This document shows, piece by piece, positions 45,871-56,393 of a stretch of 64,000 bases of DNA. The notes beneath the pieces are model-generated. The model was not told where the DNA came from. It searched no databases and saw only the letters and a list, made by a program, of their open reading frames with translations. Position 1 is the stretch's first letter. The number at the start of each line of letters is the position of its first letter. Source of the stretch: Gyromitra esculenta. Lineage: Eukaryota > Ascomycota > Pezizomycetes > Pezizales > Discinaceae. Position numbers and translations under genes: made by a program. Location: the NCBI GenBank assembly GCA_038503075.1, contig JBCAML010000008.1, positions 1,922,001-1,986,000 on the forward strand. Reading direction: 5' to 3'.

Positions 45871-46706
45871 GCGTATCTATGGGGTCAGACCTTCCGGTAG
45901 GAAAATAAAAACGTGTTCATTTTTGCATAAAGATCAAAATATATCTCGCGTTAGTGAGAAGAAAAAAAGGATCGTTCTATTTTCTGCTCGAGGATAATGA
46001 AGATTGAGTGAGGTGTGCATTTATGAGCTCCGAAACCCTTGCGAGACATAATCCAGCAGCTATTCTAATTTCCAGCATACTGAGCTAGAGGTGAAATTCT
46101 CCTCTCGTGTTTAGTATTGGCCCGAGATGAGAGATGGTTGGCCACGATGGAGCAGCTAATTGTTAGATATAGTAAGTATACGTAGACTGAATGGTAATTA
46201 TAAGCTTAGCAGATGATACACTGAAACCCGTTCGTAATGCGAGTAAAGCTAGTAGTATAAACAATGGTCAAGAAAAAAGAGAAAAGCAACCTAGCGAGGT
46301 GCCCCTAGTTAACCGCCAGCGTTAAGCACGATTCATTGTAGCTATTCTAAACCTAGAGAAATTCTTACTATCACACTCATGAGTTTGACAATTGGCATGA
46401 TCACCATATTGTCAATAAATACCCCTTCAGACTGCGCACTTCTTTATCCATAGAGACTTGACCAGTCGAAAGAAAGTAGGCACTTGTGCGGGGAACGAGG
46501 GAGGCGATAAAGCAAGCAAAATGAAGAACTAGGAAAAACAGGCGAATGATAATGTAGGAAATGGAAAAAAGGTAGTAAAGTAAAGAAATGTAAAGGCGCT
46601 GAAAGCTGAAGCCATCTGATCCAATTATTGATCGATACCCGTAATCCGGTTCCTAGAAAGAGAATTAGTGACTCAAGATTTCTAGCTTTAAAGATTGAAA
46701 TCAACT
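45871..46706. other. Intergenic between convergent GH12 and DUF4238 genes
   Basis: 836 bp between the 3' ends of two convergent genes. Nothing recognisable; it should contain both polyadenylation regions. Confidence 0.5.
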
Positions 46707-48568
46707 TCATACATCTTCATATTCCTTAAGCTGAAAATTTAAAATATTTTCAAAGGCATTAAAACGTTCTCGCCGATTTTCCAGTAACCAATCCAAGAAA
46801 ACAATTACCAGGACCTCACGATAAGCTAATTTTTCCTCGATCCCGAAAAAAATCTCGAAATAGCTACTCATAACCTCAAATAAGCGAATTGCCTTCTTGT
46901 TGCTCATTGTGCGTACGAGCCTTGCGGGCCGGGGATTGAGGTCGCCAGGACTTTGTAACACCGTCAATAACGTGGCACAATTGATAACTAGTTCCTTTTC
47001 CTGAATATATCTTGGGGCGGGGATCTCTTGAAGCATGAGATACTTTTGGTAGGCGGTCTGGTAGGGTTCAAACGATGGTGTAGACTTGGGCGACGTGGCT
47101 GGTGGCCAGTTGCTGCGCTTTCGATAGTCATCCCCAGGGGTCGAGGTAAATGACGAGTGAGTTATAGAGGTAGGGTGGGGATTTGGGAGCACGGAAAACG
47201 ATGAAGATTCCCCGGACTCTTTCGAAAGCTGTTTGACTAATGGTTCATATATTCCTTGATTGTTGTAGTCTCGATTAAGGGCAAACGCCTCTAACGTGCG
47301 CAGAACTGCCGGCTTGGTATGGAAAGTTATCATTCCTGTATCTCTGACGTTCCCTAAAATGACTGCATTGACTCTATGTGTGTACTCGACCGAAAGCTTT
47401 AGGATCTTAAACTCCATCCAATCCTCTTCATAGACTGATGGATCTTTCAAGCCGGCCCTAAATAACTGAATTCCATTGTCGTCCGCTACTCTTGCTAGTT
47501 TGTGCGGTGCTCCCGAGAGCATTGATTTGGCAATAATCACCTCGAGTTCTGGGGGGCAAGGGAAATTCGGATGAAGGATGCCGGCACATAAGACGAGTGC
47601 AACCCTGGGTGAAACAACGTAGAGCTTGTGAAATACCAAAGGAGGAAATAGGCTTGTAAGCATACCCTCGGTGAGTCCGAAGGAGTTATCTGAGATAACG
47701 AACTCTTCACCATCGGCGGCTTCCCAGATTACTAAGAAAAAGTTCTGTGCTTCACCGAAGTATCCCATTGCTTCGATGAGTTTCAAGTTGGGGTCCCATT
47801 GTCGAGACAGAAGAGAATCGAAGCCACCAGATCTCATAATCTCATTCGCTGCCAATGATCCCTGTGCTATAATTTCGGAATGTGGGGTATCGAGGTAGTA
47901 TTCAAGAACATAAAGCCAAATTTCAGACGGCTCGAGGCCCTTTTGTTTGCGAAAACTGCGGATCCATTCGCTCACCAGGAAATTTTCATGATGATCTTCC
48001 TGAAAGTAGATCTTCTTGTACCCATCCTTACGGTAGTGCATGACGAAGAGGAATTTTCGAAGGTAGTTCAAGTATTTCCGTTTGATTCTGAATGTTGCTT
48101 CTTCAGTGCCGTCTACTTTATTTTCAACGATTTTAAGAAGCTCCGAGATCGACCTCCCTGCGTGCCCCTCGAGATTGCTGAGTTTTTTTTCGATTTGGTG
48201 AACATTTTGCTGGTTTTTGGCATCTTTGTAGAGGTTCTTCACTCCATAGCTTTTGCTGACTGGACTTGAGGTAAGATCGCGAGCGGGGATGGAGTAGCAG
48301 TGGATGAATTCTTGAGGTGCTGCCGGACCCTTTTTACGTCCTTTGTGCTGCGCCTTTTTGGGGCTTTTTGAAATTAATTTTAAGTACCTCCCTCAAACAG
48401 GTTTGCGTGAATGTGGTATGCTTACTTCTTCAATCCGCTAAAGCTTTTCAATATAAACCGTGGGATAAAATGTTGATACTGATCATTATCGACACTAGCT
48501 TTTGGTTTGGCCAGCGGCGCTGGCAATTGTTCGTTACCGCTATGGACTTCGGCGTTTTTTGGCGCCAT
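46707..48568 (-). CDS. DUF4238-domain protein
   Basis: Two exons: 48426-48568 (first) and 46707-48363, with a 62-bp intron with GTAAGC donor, giving 599 residues. The first exon supplies the domain's hallmark start, YQHFIPRFILKSF at residues 31-43, which fixes the ATG at 48568; without it the frame begins only near 48320. The GPAAP, LYKDA and IEKKLSNLEG stretches and the central LIEAMGYFGEAQNFFLVIW region also fit the family. DUF4238 proteins are common in fungi and bacteria; their activity is unknown. The C-terminal third (about 430-599) looks helical and less conserved. There is no signal peptide or membrane segment. It stands convergent to the GH12 gene. Confidence 0.85.
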
Positions 48569-50111
48569 GTTTCCTGTACCTAGAGGAGAAGCCGAAGTGA
48601 AGCATCTTATAGCTGGGGTTTATTGGGGGCCTGAAAAGGGACTATTGCCAAGATTGACGAATGCAATCTCAAGTGCAGCGACAGTAGAAATTACTTACAT
48701 TTATGCTACTAGTACCTGCATAAAGTACATGTGCCCATAACAAGAAGTACAGTTGGGGTTAGACATTCATTTAGATTGATTAGTAACACTTCTTTACTTA
48801 CTCATCGCTAGGGTATTGAGAATTTGTCAGCCTATACCTTACGAATAAGTGCCAAGATGTATGCTTGAGATCTTAGCGCATGACTATTACCATAATTATT
48901 TCCTAAAGCAGTAGCTATTTATCATACCAGTACTATTTTGGGGGAGGGCTCCCAATTAATTCACACTTTTAGTGGACACTCATGGACTCTCCCACCAAAA
49001 ACCCGAATTTTCACAAATCATCTACTCAACTACCACCAAAGACAAAAATAATTGGGCTCTATAGAATTGTAGAGCAGAGCTAAATGATGCGTTTTGTAGA
49101 GAGAAAATTAATTTAGGTGACGCGATGGAGATGAAGATGACGCTAGAAACTGGGGTTAAATCCACTCTACCTGTAGGTGCCCCTAACTAGAGTATGTAAT
49201 ATTATAGTACCGTGGTATTTGGTGAAATTCGTTCCGGCGCTACTAGGTAAAACATGCATAAGACATGTTGATCTTCCATGATTTTCCGCCAAAAGCCCCC
49301 CAGCGGCATCATAAACGTAGAGTATTAACAGATTATATGCATGTTTTACCTACTAGCACCGGAACGAATTCCACCAAATACTACGGTAGTTAAGTATCCA
49401 AAGCAACCGTAGACTTTAGCTATAATAAGCGGGTCAAGCGAGTTTTGCAGCCTCACTTCCAACTTCATGAGTAAGCCCACCCCCATTTTATGCATGCTTC
49501 ATCGGTGCTCTTGAACTGCGTTAGAGACATTGTCGACTAAAGAATTCAGAGTCCAGTAGGCATACCCCTGTATTGTTACATGATCATCTACCACTTGACC
49601 TGGGTGCCATGCCACAAGGGCCCCAGAGACACCAATAGTCCCACCAAGAACAAGTCTCAAATCTTGGGAAGATTTACGAAGGCTATTCAATGTGGGTGAC
49701 AACAGTGCTTTGGTCGAAATAAGCAGATACGCGATAACAAAGTGCACAATCAGGCCCTCAACCAATGCAGTGATGGGGCGACATATCCAAACACGTCAGC
49801 TAGGTTAGCTGAAGACACAATTCACCAACGTCATAGATGAATTACAGCCTATCATTATTGTTCTCAAAAATGCATCCCTACCGTCTTTACAGCAGGTTTT
49901 GTGGGGATATATGTGAATACCTAGTGCATTAGTACAGCAGTTCTGTGTTTATAGCCCCGAGACCTTCCTCTATGCTTGCATAAATCCCAACCTAAATATC
50001 CACCACAGCTAAGTACTCTCTTTGTCTAACTCTAAGATCCAAGATCCAAGATCCAAACACTTTGAACTATCTATCTTATTTACGACTTAATTGTCATACC
50101 AACACTACATC
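48569..50111. other. Intergenic with a MITE
   Basis: Contains the TA-flanked element at 49210-49386. A minus-strand frame ending at 49499 (about 95 open codons, no good ATG) is not assigned. Confidence 0.5.
49210..49386. mobile_element. MITE-like element, 177 bp, TA-flanked
   Basis: Inverted repeats of about 52 bp: left CCGTGGTATTTGGTGAAATT, right (inverted) CCGTAGTATTTGGTGGAATT, both running through CGTTCCGG and GTAAAACATGCAT. TA at both ends (49208-49209, 49387-49388). The CCGT start is shared with the elements at 1958 and 35260 although the rest differs. Confidence 0.82.
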
Positions 50112-50692
50112 ATGGAATACGGCCGCAGTAGTTCACCATCCGAACCCGAGCACAGAGGAGAATTATATCGAGAGCTTGCAAATAGAGAAGGAGATGCTCA
50201 GCGGGAGTTTTCTCAGCAATCCCAAGATGGTACCCCCACACATCCCTCCATTGTGTAGTCCGTAGACCTTCAGTACTAATCTGCAACTACATAATAGCGT
50301 GGGCAAGCAACGATCGCGCCAAAGCGAAAGAATTCTCCATCGCAGCCAAAACCCACTTCGCGGCAATGGAAAACTATAATGCTAGGGCCGCAGCCGAAAC
50401 ATTCAACTTTTACAACCCGCTCTACCAGATTGATCCGGAGAACGGACTGGTCGAGATCGACCTGCACGGGCTTCGCGTAAGCGAGGCGATGAGCTATTTG
50501 GAGAGGCACTTGGTGCTATGCGAAAACTATGGGATTAGAATGACAACGATTGTTACGGGGAAGGGGCTGCACAGTGTTGGTGGGGCTGCGCGGATAAGGC
50601 CAGAAGTTGTCAGGCTCTTGAGGTCGAGAGGAATAGAATTTGTGGAAGGAGGGGATGGAGATGTTTCTGGGGCATTTTTGATAGAGTTGTAG
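50112..50692 (+). CDS. DUF1771 and Smr-domain protein
   Basis: Two exons, 50112-50229 and 50298-50692, joined in phase across a 68-bp intron, give 170 residues. DUF1771 occupies about 36-85 (AKEFSIAAKTHFAAMENYN), a helical segment usually placed just before Smr. The Smr domain spans about 90-170, with the DLHG motif at 94-97 and TGKG at 126-129. Smr domains bind or cleave nucleic acid; eukaryotic DUF1771-Smr proteins act in mRNA surveillance of stalled ribosomes, and the DLHG motif is linked to nuclease activity. The assignment is firm; the cellular role is inferred. The protein is short and lacks the N-terminal extensions of larger homologues. Confidence 0.92.
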
Positions 50693-51079
50693 GAACGGGA
50701 GAAGGGTGGTACTTGATTTCAAACCATCGGTCTGAGGCAACTGTGATGAGAGAATCATATGTTAGTTTGGTTTCGTTTGGATTCATGGCGCTTGTGTCGG
50801 CAGCGCTGGACTTAGTAATAGTTGGGCTGGAGCCCACGTATGTCATTCCCGTAACTCAGCATATGGAAGGATATGCTATGCGAATGGGAATAGTTTCATT
50901 GAAATTTAAATAATGAAAGTATATATATCGCTACGTGATTGGTTTTCAGTTTGAGATAGTGCCTATATACAGTTCAATCTCAATCCCCATTTTCCATAAT
51001 CCGACTTGGTAAATCCCCACCTCTGAGCTGCTGAGCGCCATCTTATCCTAGATAGAAATAGCCCACTAGGTAAGTGATA
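50693..51079. other. Intergenic between convergent Smr and UBX genes
   Basis: 387 bp between the two 3' ends. Only short frames; nothing recognisable. Confidence 0.5.
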
Positions 51080-52327
51080 TTATCCGTCGCGATGAACAAG
51101 CACCAAAGTTGTAGCATGAGAGAACGAGAGATCGGTGAGTGAAGAATTCTCATCTGACGCTGAAAGCGACTTATTAGGAAGCACTTGCTGAAAGTTGTAT
51201 GGAAATGCATCATCGGTACGATTCTAGAAAGAAAAAACGGTTAAAAAAAATCCTATATATATTGATGATGGAAGAAAATACCGTGTCTAGCCAACGACGG
51301 ACATCAGTTAACTTTGAAGATGATGGAAACTTAGACTTGAGAATAGTCCCATCTAGTAGTCTGAACGAGATTGCGGTCTCACTATCCGATGGCCTCGGTT
51401 CTGGAGCTTTCACGGAAGAGGCAGGCTGATTTGCCTGTGATTGCCTTTTTCTTGCTTCTCTTTCCCTCCTTTCAATCCGGTCGTTCTCCACCAGGCGCAA
51501 GATGCGTTGTTTCTCTGCTTTGTCATCCTCTCGTAGCTTTTTTTGCTCTGCAATGTATTTAGTCCTCGCGGGAGTCTGAGCTTCGCGACGAGCCTTTTCG
51601 CGAGCAATTCTTTTTTCGCGTTCCTCCATTTCTTGCGCTTTCCTTCTGCCTTCCTGAGCCTCGAGACGAGCTCTGCGCTCGGCAAAAAGGGCCGCGGTGG
51701 AGCTTTCAGAGGCAGGGGTATTGGTGGAGGATTGACTCTGGGATTGACTACTGGTAGGGACGTCTCCTGGGAAGATTGACTGCATCCGTTGGATAAACTC
51801 GTCTTGAGACGTGACATCGCTTGGGATGCTTGCTACTAATGCGCCGTTCCTTCAAACTTGTCAGTTGTACCTCCACCTATAATGCGCCATCACCCAGGAA
51901 GACAGACAGACTTAACGACGACCATGTAAGGTACTTTTTGGGCGGGGCAAAAAGCGGCTAGGAAAGCTGCTTCGGTAGAGCCTTGCTGAAGCCGGAGGAT
52001 TATGGATTCCTTCTTGAGCAGGGGGAGCACCTGTTGAAGCACACAATTCAGGTTAGCATGAGTCGAGCTAAGATGGAAGCGGAAATGTGGAGCTCACCCG
52101 TGGACTCTTCAGGTAAACGTTCTCCCATTGCACGCTTTGCTCATCATCATCTACATCGAGCAGCGATGAGCTCGTCAGTTTCTTAAGGCAACTGAGATAG
52201 ATACATACAGTAAATGTTACGGGAGTGTAGACAAACCGGTGACAAAAAACACCAGGGAGATGCCTTGCTGGACAGCAGATGTAATGGCAGTATTGAGGGG
52301 ACCGTCGTGGAATATTGAGGACGACAT
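51080..52327 (-). CDS. UBX-domain protein with thioredoxin-like N-terminus (UBXN4-like)
   Basis: Five exons at 52237-52327, 52098-52150, 51912-52030, 51282-51849 and 51080-51223 keep phase and give 324 residues. Residues 1-112 resemble the thioredoxin-like module of UBXN4/erasin-type proteins (SLVFFVTDDDEQSVQWENVY, then FCPAQKVPYMVVVKNGALVA) but lack a CxxC active site. Residues about 135-225 are a highly charged Arg/Glu/Lys/Ala coiled coil. The UBX fold runs from about 238 to 320, ending SHATTLVLVHRDG. UBX proteins recruit Cdc48/p97 to substrates, in this family for ER-associated degradation. The loop that is normally FPR reads LPN (in QQVLPNKSL), which may weaken Cdc48 binding. I see no obvious membrane segment. 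Confidence 0.86.
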
Positions 52328-53894
52328 TGTGCTACGAGATCCGGCAAAGTATTTGAGGATGAGGGGGAAAAGAGAGAAGATGGAGATAGGGAAGTGGAAG
52401 GAGAAGTTACTGTATTTTCTCTGTAAAGCAGGCGCGGGGAGTTGAGAGGTCGCCTAACTACTTGCGCCACTCTCGACCGCCACATTTATGACGGCATCCA
52501 AAAGCCCGCGCCACAAATGAGCTCTCTATGGCCACTATTAGATTTCATTCATTGAGCAGGATGGGATACAAAGCGCTTTGTCTTTGGGATCCCAAGAATC
52601 AATTGTCTGTTGCTTGAGCACTAATTACATGTAGCTATGAAAGCTAATTCACGTGCTTCCCGTAACTGTTAAAGAAGCCGTAGCCTAATCTTGGTATCGA
52701 GACCTCCTTTCAGCTGGCTGGAATAAACTGCAGATTTACATGTAGACCACATGTAGGTATATAATCTAGATATTGGAAAAAGTGTACTGCTCCGAATCGC
52801 TATTTCCCTTCGTATAACGTTATCCCCGACGTTATAGTCCTCTCTATCACGATATCTTATCCATTTATATTTGCTTTTAATTGGTTGTTATTGTGGGCCT
52901 CCGCAATCCCCATTCGCTATTGCACACGTAAGTATTGCTTCTTTAGCCATACCGGAGGGCTCTAGTAAAGGATCTTCTACATAGATATATACAGCAAAAG
53001 GGAGAATGACATTGGAATATTAGGGACGACAGTTTGATTGCTTACTTTTATCGCTTCTACTGCTTCTCTGGAGGCTAGCAGCGTCCGTGTATATACTCGA
53101 AAGCACCCTTCCAAAACTTCCTGGGTGGTCTGGAGTCGCTCCTGAGGGCCTCCCAGATTGGTCAACAATTAGTCATGAACATATTCGTCGAGTGACATTC
53201 TATGATTACAAGGCCTATCTGCACGTGTACGCACTGTAGCCCGTTTTCAGTGCTAGGTCGAACCCTAAGTTCTAAATAGGGAATCGTCACGGAATATAAA
53301 TAGTTTTCAGCGTATCTTGTCGAAAAAGACCCATCGAGGTAGCTCCTGTCTCGTCAACAATCCCCTCGTCACTCTGTCACGCCATGGCTCGTTGCACCGT
53401 GAACTTGGTAAATATAAATATGACTCGAAAACTGCAAGTTTAAGACGAACAATACTAGAATCGCCGTGTCGAACTGCGCGGAAAAGTCTGCCACCACGGA
53501 AATAAACATGATCTGACCGAATAGGTTTCCGTAACCCGTGAGAAATCAGTTTAATATCGGGCATACGAGCCCATCTGGATGGAACTTCGGACAGCCTCAT
53601 GCTTTGCAAACTGCTTATTGCCGAGGGAGACGAAAAAATGTCCCCCCAAAAAAATTTCGACTAAATGATGCGCTTCGCATGTCTTGAGTTTTCCCGCCGC
53701 CAGTTCTCGTGTGAATTTATTTCGATCCAAGATGCATGAGCATCGGTCTTGTAATATCACCACCATCATTTTGCGGATATCTTTCATATATATTTAAGGC
53801 AGCAGTTTTCTGCTTTCCAGGCGGCCCCCCGCGCGTCAAGTTATATACCTTCCTCATTTCTGGCCCTTTCAGAGCCATTACTCGCGTCTGAAAA
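52328..53894. other. Intergenic
   Basis: About 1.6 kb with no supported gene. It holds the UBX upstream region on the left and the promoter of the proline-rich protein on the right (TATA-like site at 53787-53797). A 63-codon minus-strand frame near 53000-53168 looks protein-like in part but has no family match I know. Confidence 0.5.
53787..53797 (+). promoter_or_regulatory. TATA-like element of the proline-rich protein gene
   Basis: TATATATTTAA about 100 bp upstream of the start codon at 53895, a plausible core-promoter distance. Confidence 0.45.
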
Positions 53895-54758
53895 ATGAAG
53901 ATCACTGCGATATTCTTCTCCTCTTCGTTTGCGACCATCGCACTGGCACTGCCAGCCGCACAGTACAACGACCACTGGGCCGGTTTCTTCGGCCCCGACC
54001 CGGGGTACTACCAATATGGCGGAGGAGGGGCTCCCTACTACCCGTCTCAGCTGGCGCCTCCCGGTGGAGCAAACGGCCAGATCCCACCTCCTGCTATCCC
54101 GCCTTCAATGATAGAGCCAATCTCATACGGAAGGCCCTACGAGAATTCCGGCTCCCCTCGCCTTCCGCCGCCGCCATACCCGTACAGTGGGAACTACGAA
54201 GACCCTGGCCCGCTTCGCCTCCCGCAGCCTCCTCGGCCTCCCCCGATCCAGTATCCCCAGGCTCCCCCGCCTCCTGGCCCGCTCGACAGCCCGACTCAGC
54301 GTCCAGCGGGACCGAATCAGCCATCCCAGCCGGCGGCGCCATTGACACCAAAACTTAAGCTCGGCAAGCCGGTGTCTGAGAAGCCTCGCGACAAGAAGCC
54401 CTTGGCGGATAGGCTCACGCCCGAGCTGGAGGACCCAGTTCCAGCTCTTCCTCCTCTTCCTCCTCCTCGCTCCCCACTTCCTCCGCAAAAGGCCGTGGTG
54501 GAGGATGACGTGAATAGCGACGACTTCGATAAGGATGCGATCCGCTACCATGTGAACGTTGGAGGCATCCAGAAGGGCGGCGGCGGAGGAACGACTAACT
54601 TCCACGTGTACTCGGATGAAAATGGGAATAAACGCTTTTCGGAGGAACTTGACGAGGAGACGGAGAAATACATTACGGAGAACATGATCCCGAAGCTCGG
54701 AGGGAAAAGGAAGGGAGGTAGTCGTGGCGGGATCTGGAGCGTGTTTGGGGATAATTAG
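53895..54758 (+). CDS. Secreted proline-rich protein of unknown function
   Basis: Intronless, 287 residues. A signal peptide covers about 1-18 (FATIALALPA). Residues 20-135 are Pro/Tyr/Gly-rich with PPPPYPYSG and RLPQPPRPPP runs; 136-210 remain Pro-rich but carry Lys and Asp; the C-terminal 75 residues are different, with an acidic EDDVNSDDFDKDAI stretch, a Gly5 run and a possible small domain (FHVYSDENGNKRFSEELDEE). There are no cysteines that would suggest a disulfide-rich effector. It could be a cell-wall or matrix protein, or a secreted effector candidate; neither is shown. It lies 1.6 kb upstream of another secreted low-complexity protein on the same strand. Confidence 0.75.
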   Translation: MKITAIFFSSSFATIALALPAAQYNDHWAGFFGPDPGYYQYGGGGAPYYPSQLAPPGGANGQIPPPAIPPSMIEPISYGRPYENSGSPRLPPPPYPYSGNYEDPGPLRLPQPPRPPPIQYPQAPPPPGPLDSPTQRPAGPNQPSQPAAPLTPKLKLGKPVSEKPRDKKPLADRLTPELEDPVPALPPLPPPRSPLPPQKAVVEDDVNSDDFDKDAIRYHVNVGGIQKGGGGGTTNFHVYSDENGNKRFSEELDEETEKYITENMIPKLGGKRKGGSRGGIWSVFGDN

Positions 54759-54762
54759 AAGA

Positions 54763-54791
54763 TTTTTAGTTTTAGTTTTAGTTTTAGTTTT
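54763..54791 (+). repeat. (TTTTAG)n tract just after the stop codon
   Basis: Four to five TTTTAG units start four bases after the stop of the proline-rich protein gene. They match the tract at 17341-17380. Confidence 0.8.
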
Positions 54792-56272
54792 TTCTAGTTA
54801 GTTGGTTTTTTTTATTAGTTTTTTTTTTATCGCGCAGAGGCTCCCCTTGTTGAATAGAAGTGCAAGAAAGCTTAAGGAAGCCCGATGGGTGTTTAGATAT
54901 GGCATATAGTTCCAGTGAGGAGTTCATGAATCGAGGCCTATTTCCCGCTTTTGCAGTTTGTCGTGCAGTTCTATGCCTAGGAAATATCACCAAGGAAATG
55001 ATCGAGAAATGATCGAGAAATGATCACCGAGCTTGCGCGCTAGTCGTTGTCAGCACGCGAACCGTCCGATTTCTACTTCCGTCAGCTTTCTCAGCATAAT
55101 ATACGAGATATGAGCCAGATTCATGGCAATAATTAACGTGTCCAGCGATCTTGTCCGCCTCTTTCAGCCAAGTTCAAGAAGACTGAACGTACGTTCACGA
55201 AGTATCGTAGCCGAATAATCGTGTCCATTCATATGGACTATCAATAGTGTAGCTACTAGCCTGTGCCCCAAGGTAGATTAGCCAAAGCTAGTCGTCCATT
55301 GCTATTCTTGGGATGAAGCTGGGACTGCGATTGCTGGATCGGGCCTGGAGTTTTTCAACAAACCGCTCAAAACTCGGCCGGGTAGTGTGTTTAAGCAGAC
55401 AACTCAACGGTTTGAGAGAACGAGAAAAGTGGCGATGCATGACGTGATAGTCTTGGAGAACTAAAGCGGAGTCTACTTTGGGCGCGATCGATATCGGACA
55501 TCGGTACCGATTAGCGAGCCCGCGCTTGGGCTTGGGGAAAGAGTAAGATGGAAATTTACCAATTATAAACGTGAAATCATCCACAAGCCAGCTGTGTGTG
55601 GACTAAAAAGGCATGTCTGTTTTTATCAAGGAAGTAAACCTCTGTAGACAGGCACTTTTAACGAGTGACAGATCTTCGATAGCGATGTCTTGAGGGCCCA
55701 CATGCTTTGGCATCCCACGACGCATGACGCTGGCACGAGCTTAGTCGGCTGGAGAGCCAATTCCTAGCTGTTAAAAAAGGAATTCCATCACGAGCTATGT
55801 TCCTGGACCATTGCAGGGTGCTGCCAGAACCTTGGAGTCTGAATTTATGGCTCTGATGGACCATCTACTCGCGAGGACAATGGCGCCAGACCAGACAGAA
55901 GCTCAGTGTAGTGGTCCACGGCTTCTTTTGCACTCCGCTTCGCGAACTACGTTAACAGTAACCTTCTTTCTCAAATGCGACAGCAGACCCTCCTCGACAA
56001 CGCTAAAATTGAATTTCTAGGCTCGTGTCTATGCATGTAGTATTTCACCTTCATGAATTAGAGCCCCGTTCTAAAGGACATGTTGGCTTGTAGATTGCTA
56101 GAGCTAGCTTAAAATCCCTCGATTGCTCTCCGTAAAGTAGTATACCTAAGTGACATCATGGAGTGGAATTTGGGAGTGCGCCTTCTCTGCAGCCCTAACC
56201 TATCGCAAATCATATCCAGAATCCATCTGCACTATCCCACAGAGCTTGGTTTTATAATAACTCGGTGGGAGC

Positions 56273-56278
56273 TATAAA
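56273..56278 (+). promoter_or_regulatory. TATA box and CT-rich leader of the Asn-rich gene
   Basis: TATAAA lies 121 bp upstream of the start codon at 56394 and is followed by a T/CT-rich tract near 56346-56368. This arrangement is common before highly expressed fungal genes. Confidence 0.5.
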
Positions 56279-56393
56279 GGAGTGTCTATCTGCCCCCCCT
56301 CGATATAGTTCCCCTCAGCAATTCCTGAGTATCTTTCAGTCTCTCATTTTTTTTTCTCTCTCTCTCCACATTCGGACCACACTCCTTATCAAG

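Larger units (their letters stand above)
54759..56393. other. Intergenic
   Basis: About 1.6 kb. It begins with the TTTTAG tract. A 98-codon minus-strand frame (55288-55584) has no recognised domain. The right end carries the promoter of the Asn-rich gene, with a TATAAA at 56273-56278 and a CT-rich leader at about 56340-56370. Confidence 0.5.

Noticed and set aside
49499..49765. 88-codon minus-strand frame
   Set aside because: No good ATG and a stop just upstream; composition is protein-like, but no family is recognised and no exon partner was found.
55288..55584. 98-codon minus-strand frame
   Set aside because: It starts at GTG without an ATG and has no recognised domain or exon partner.
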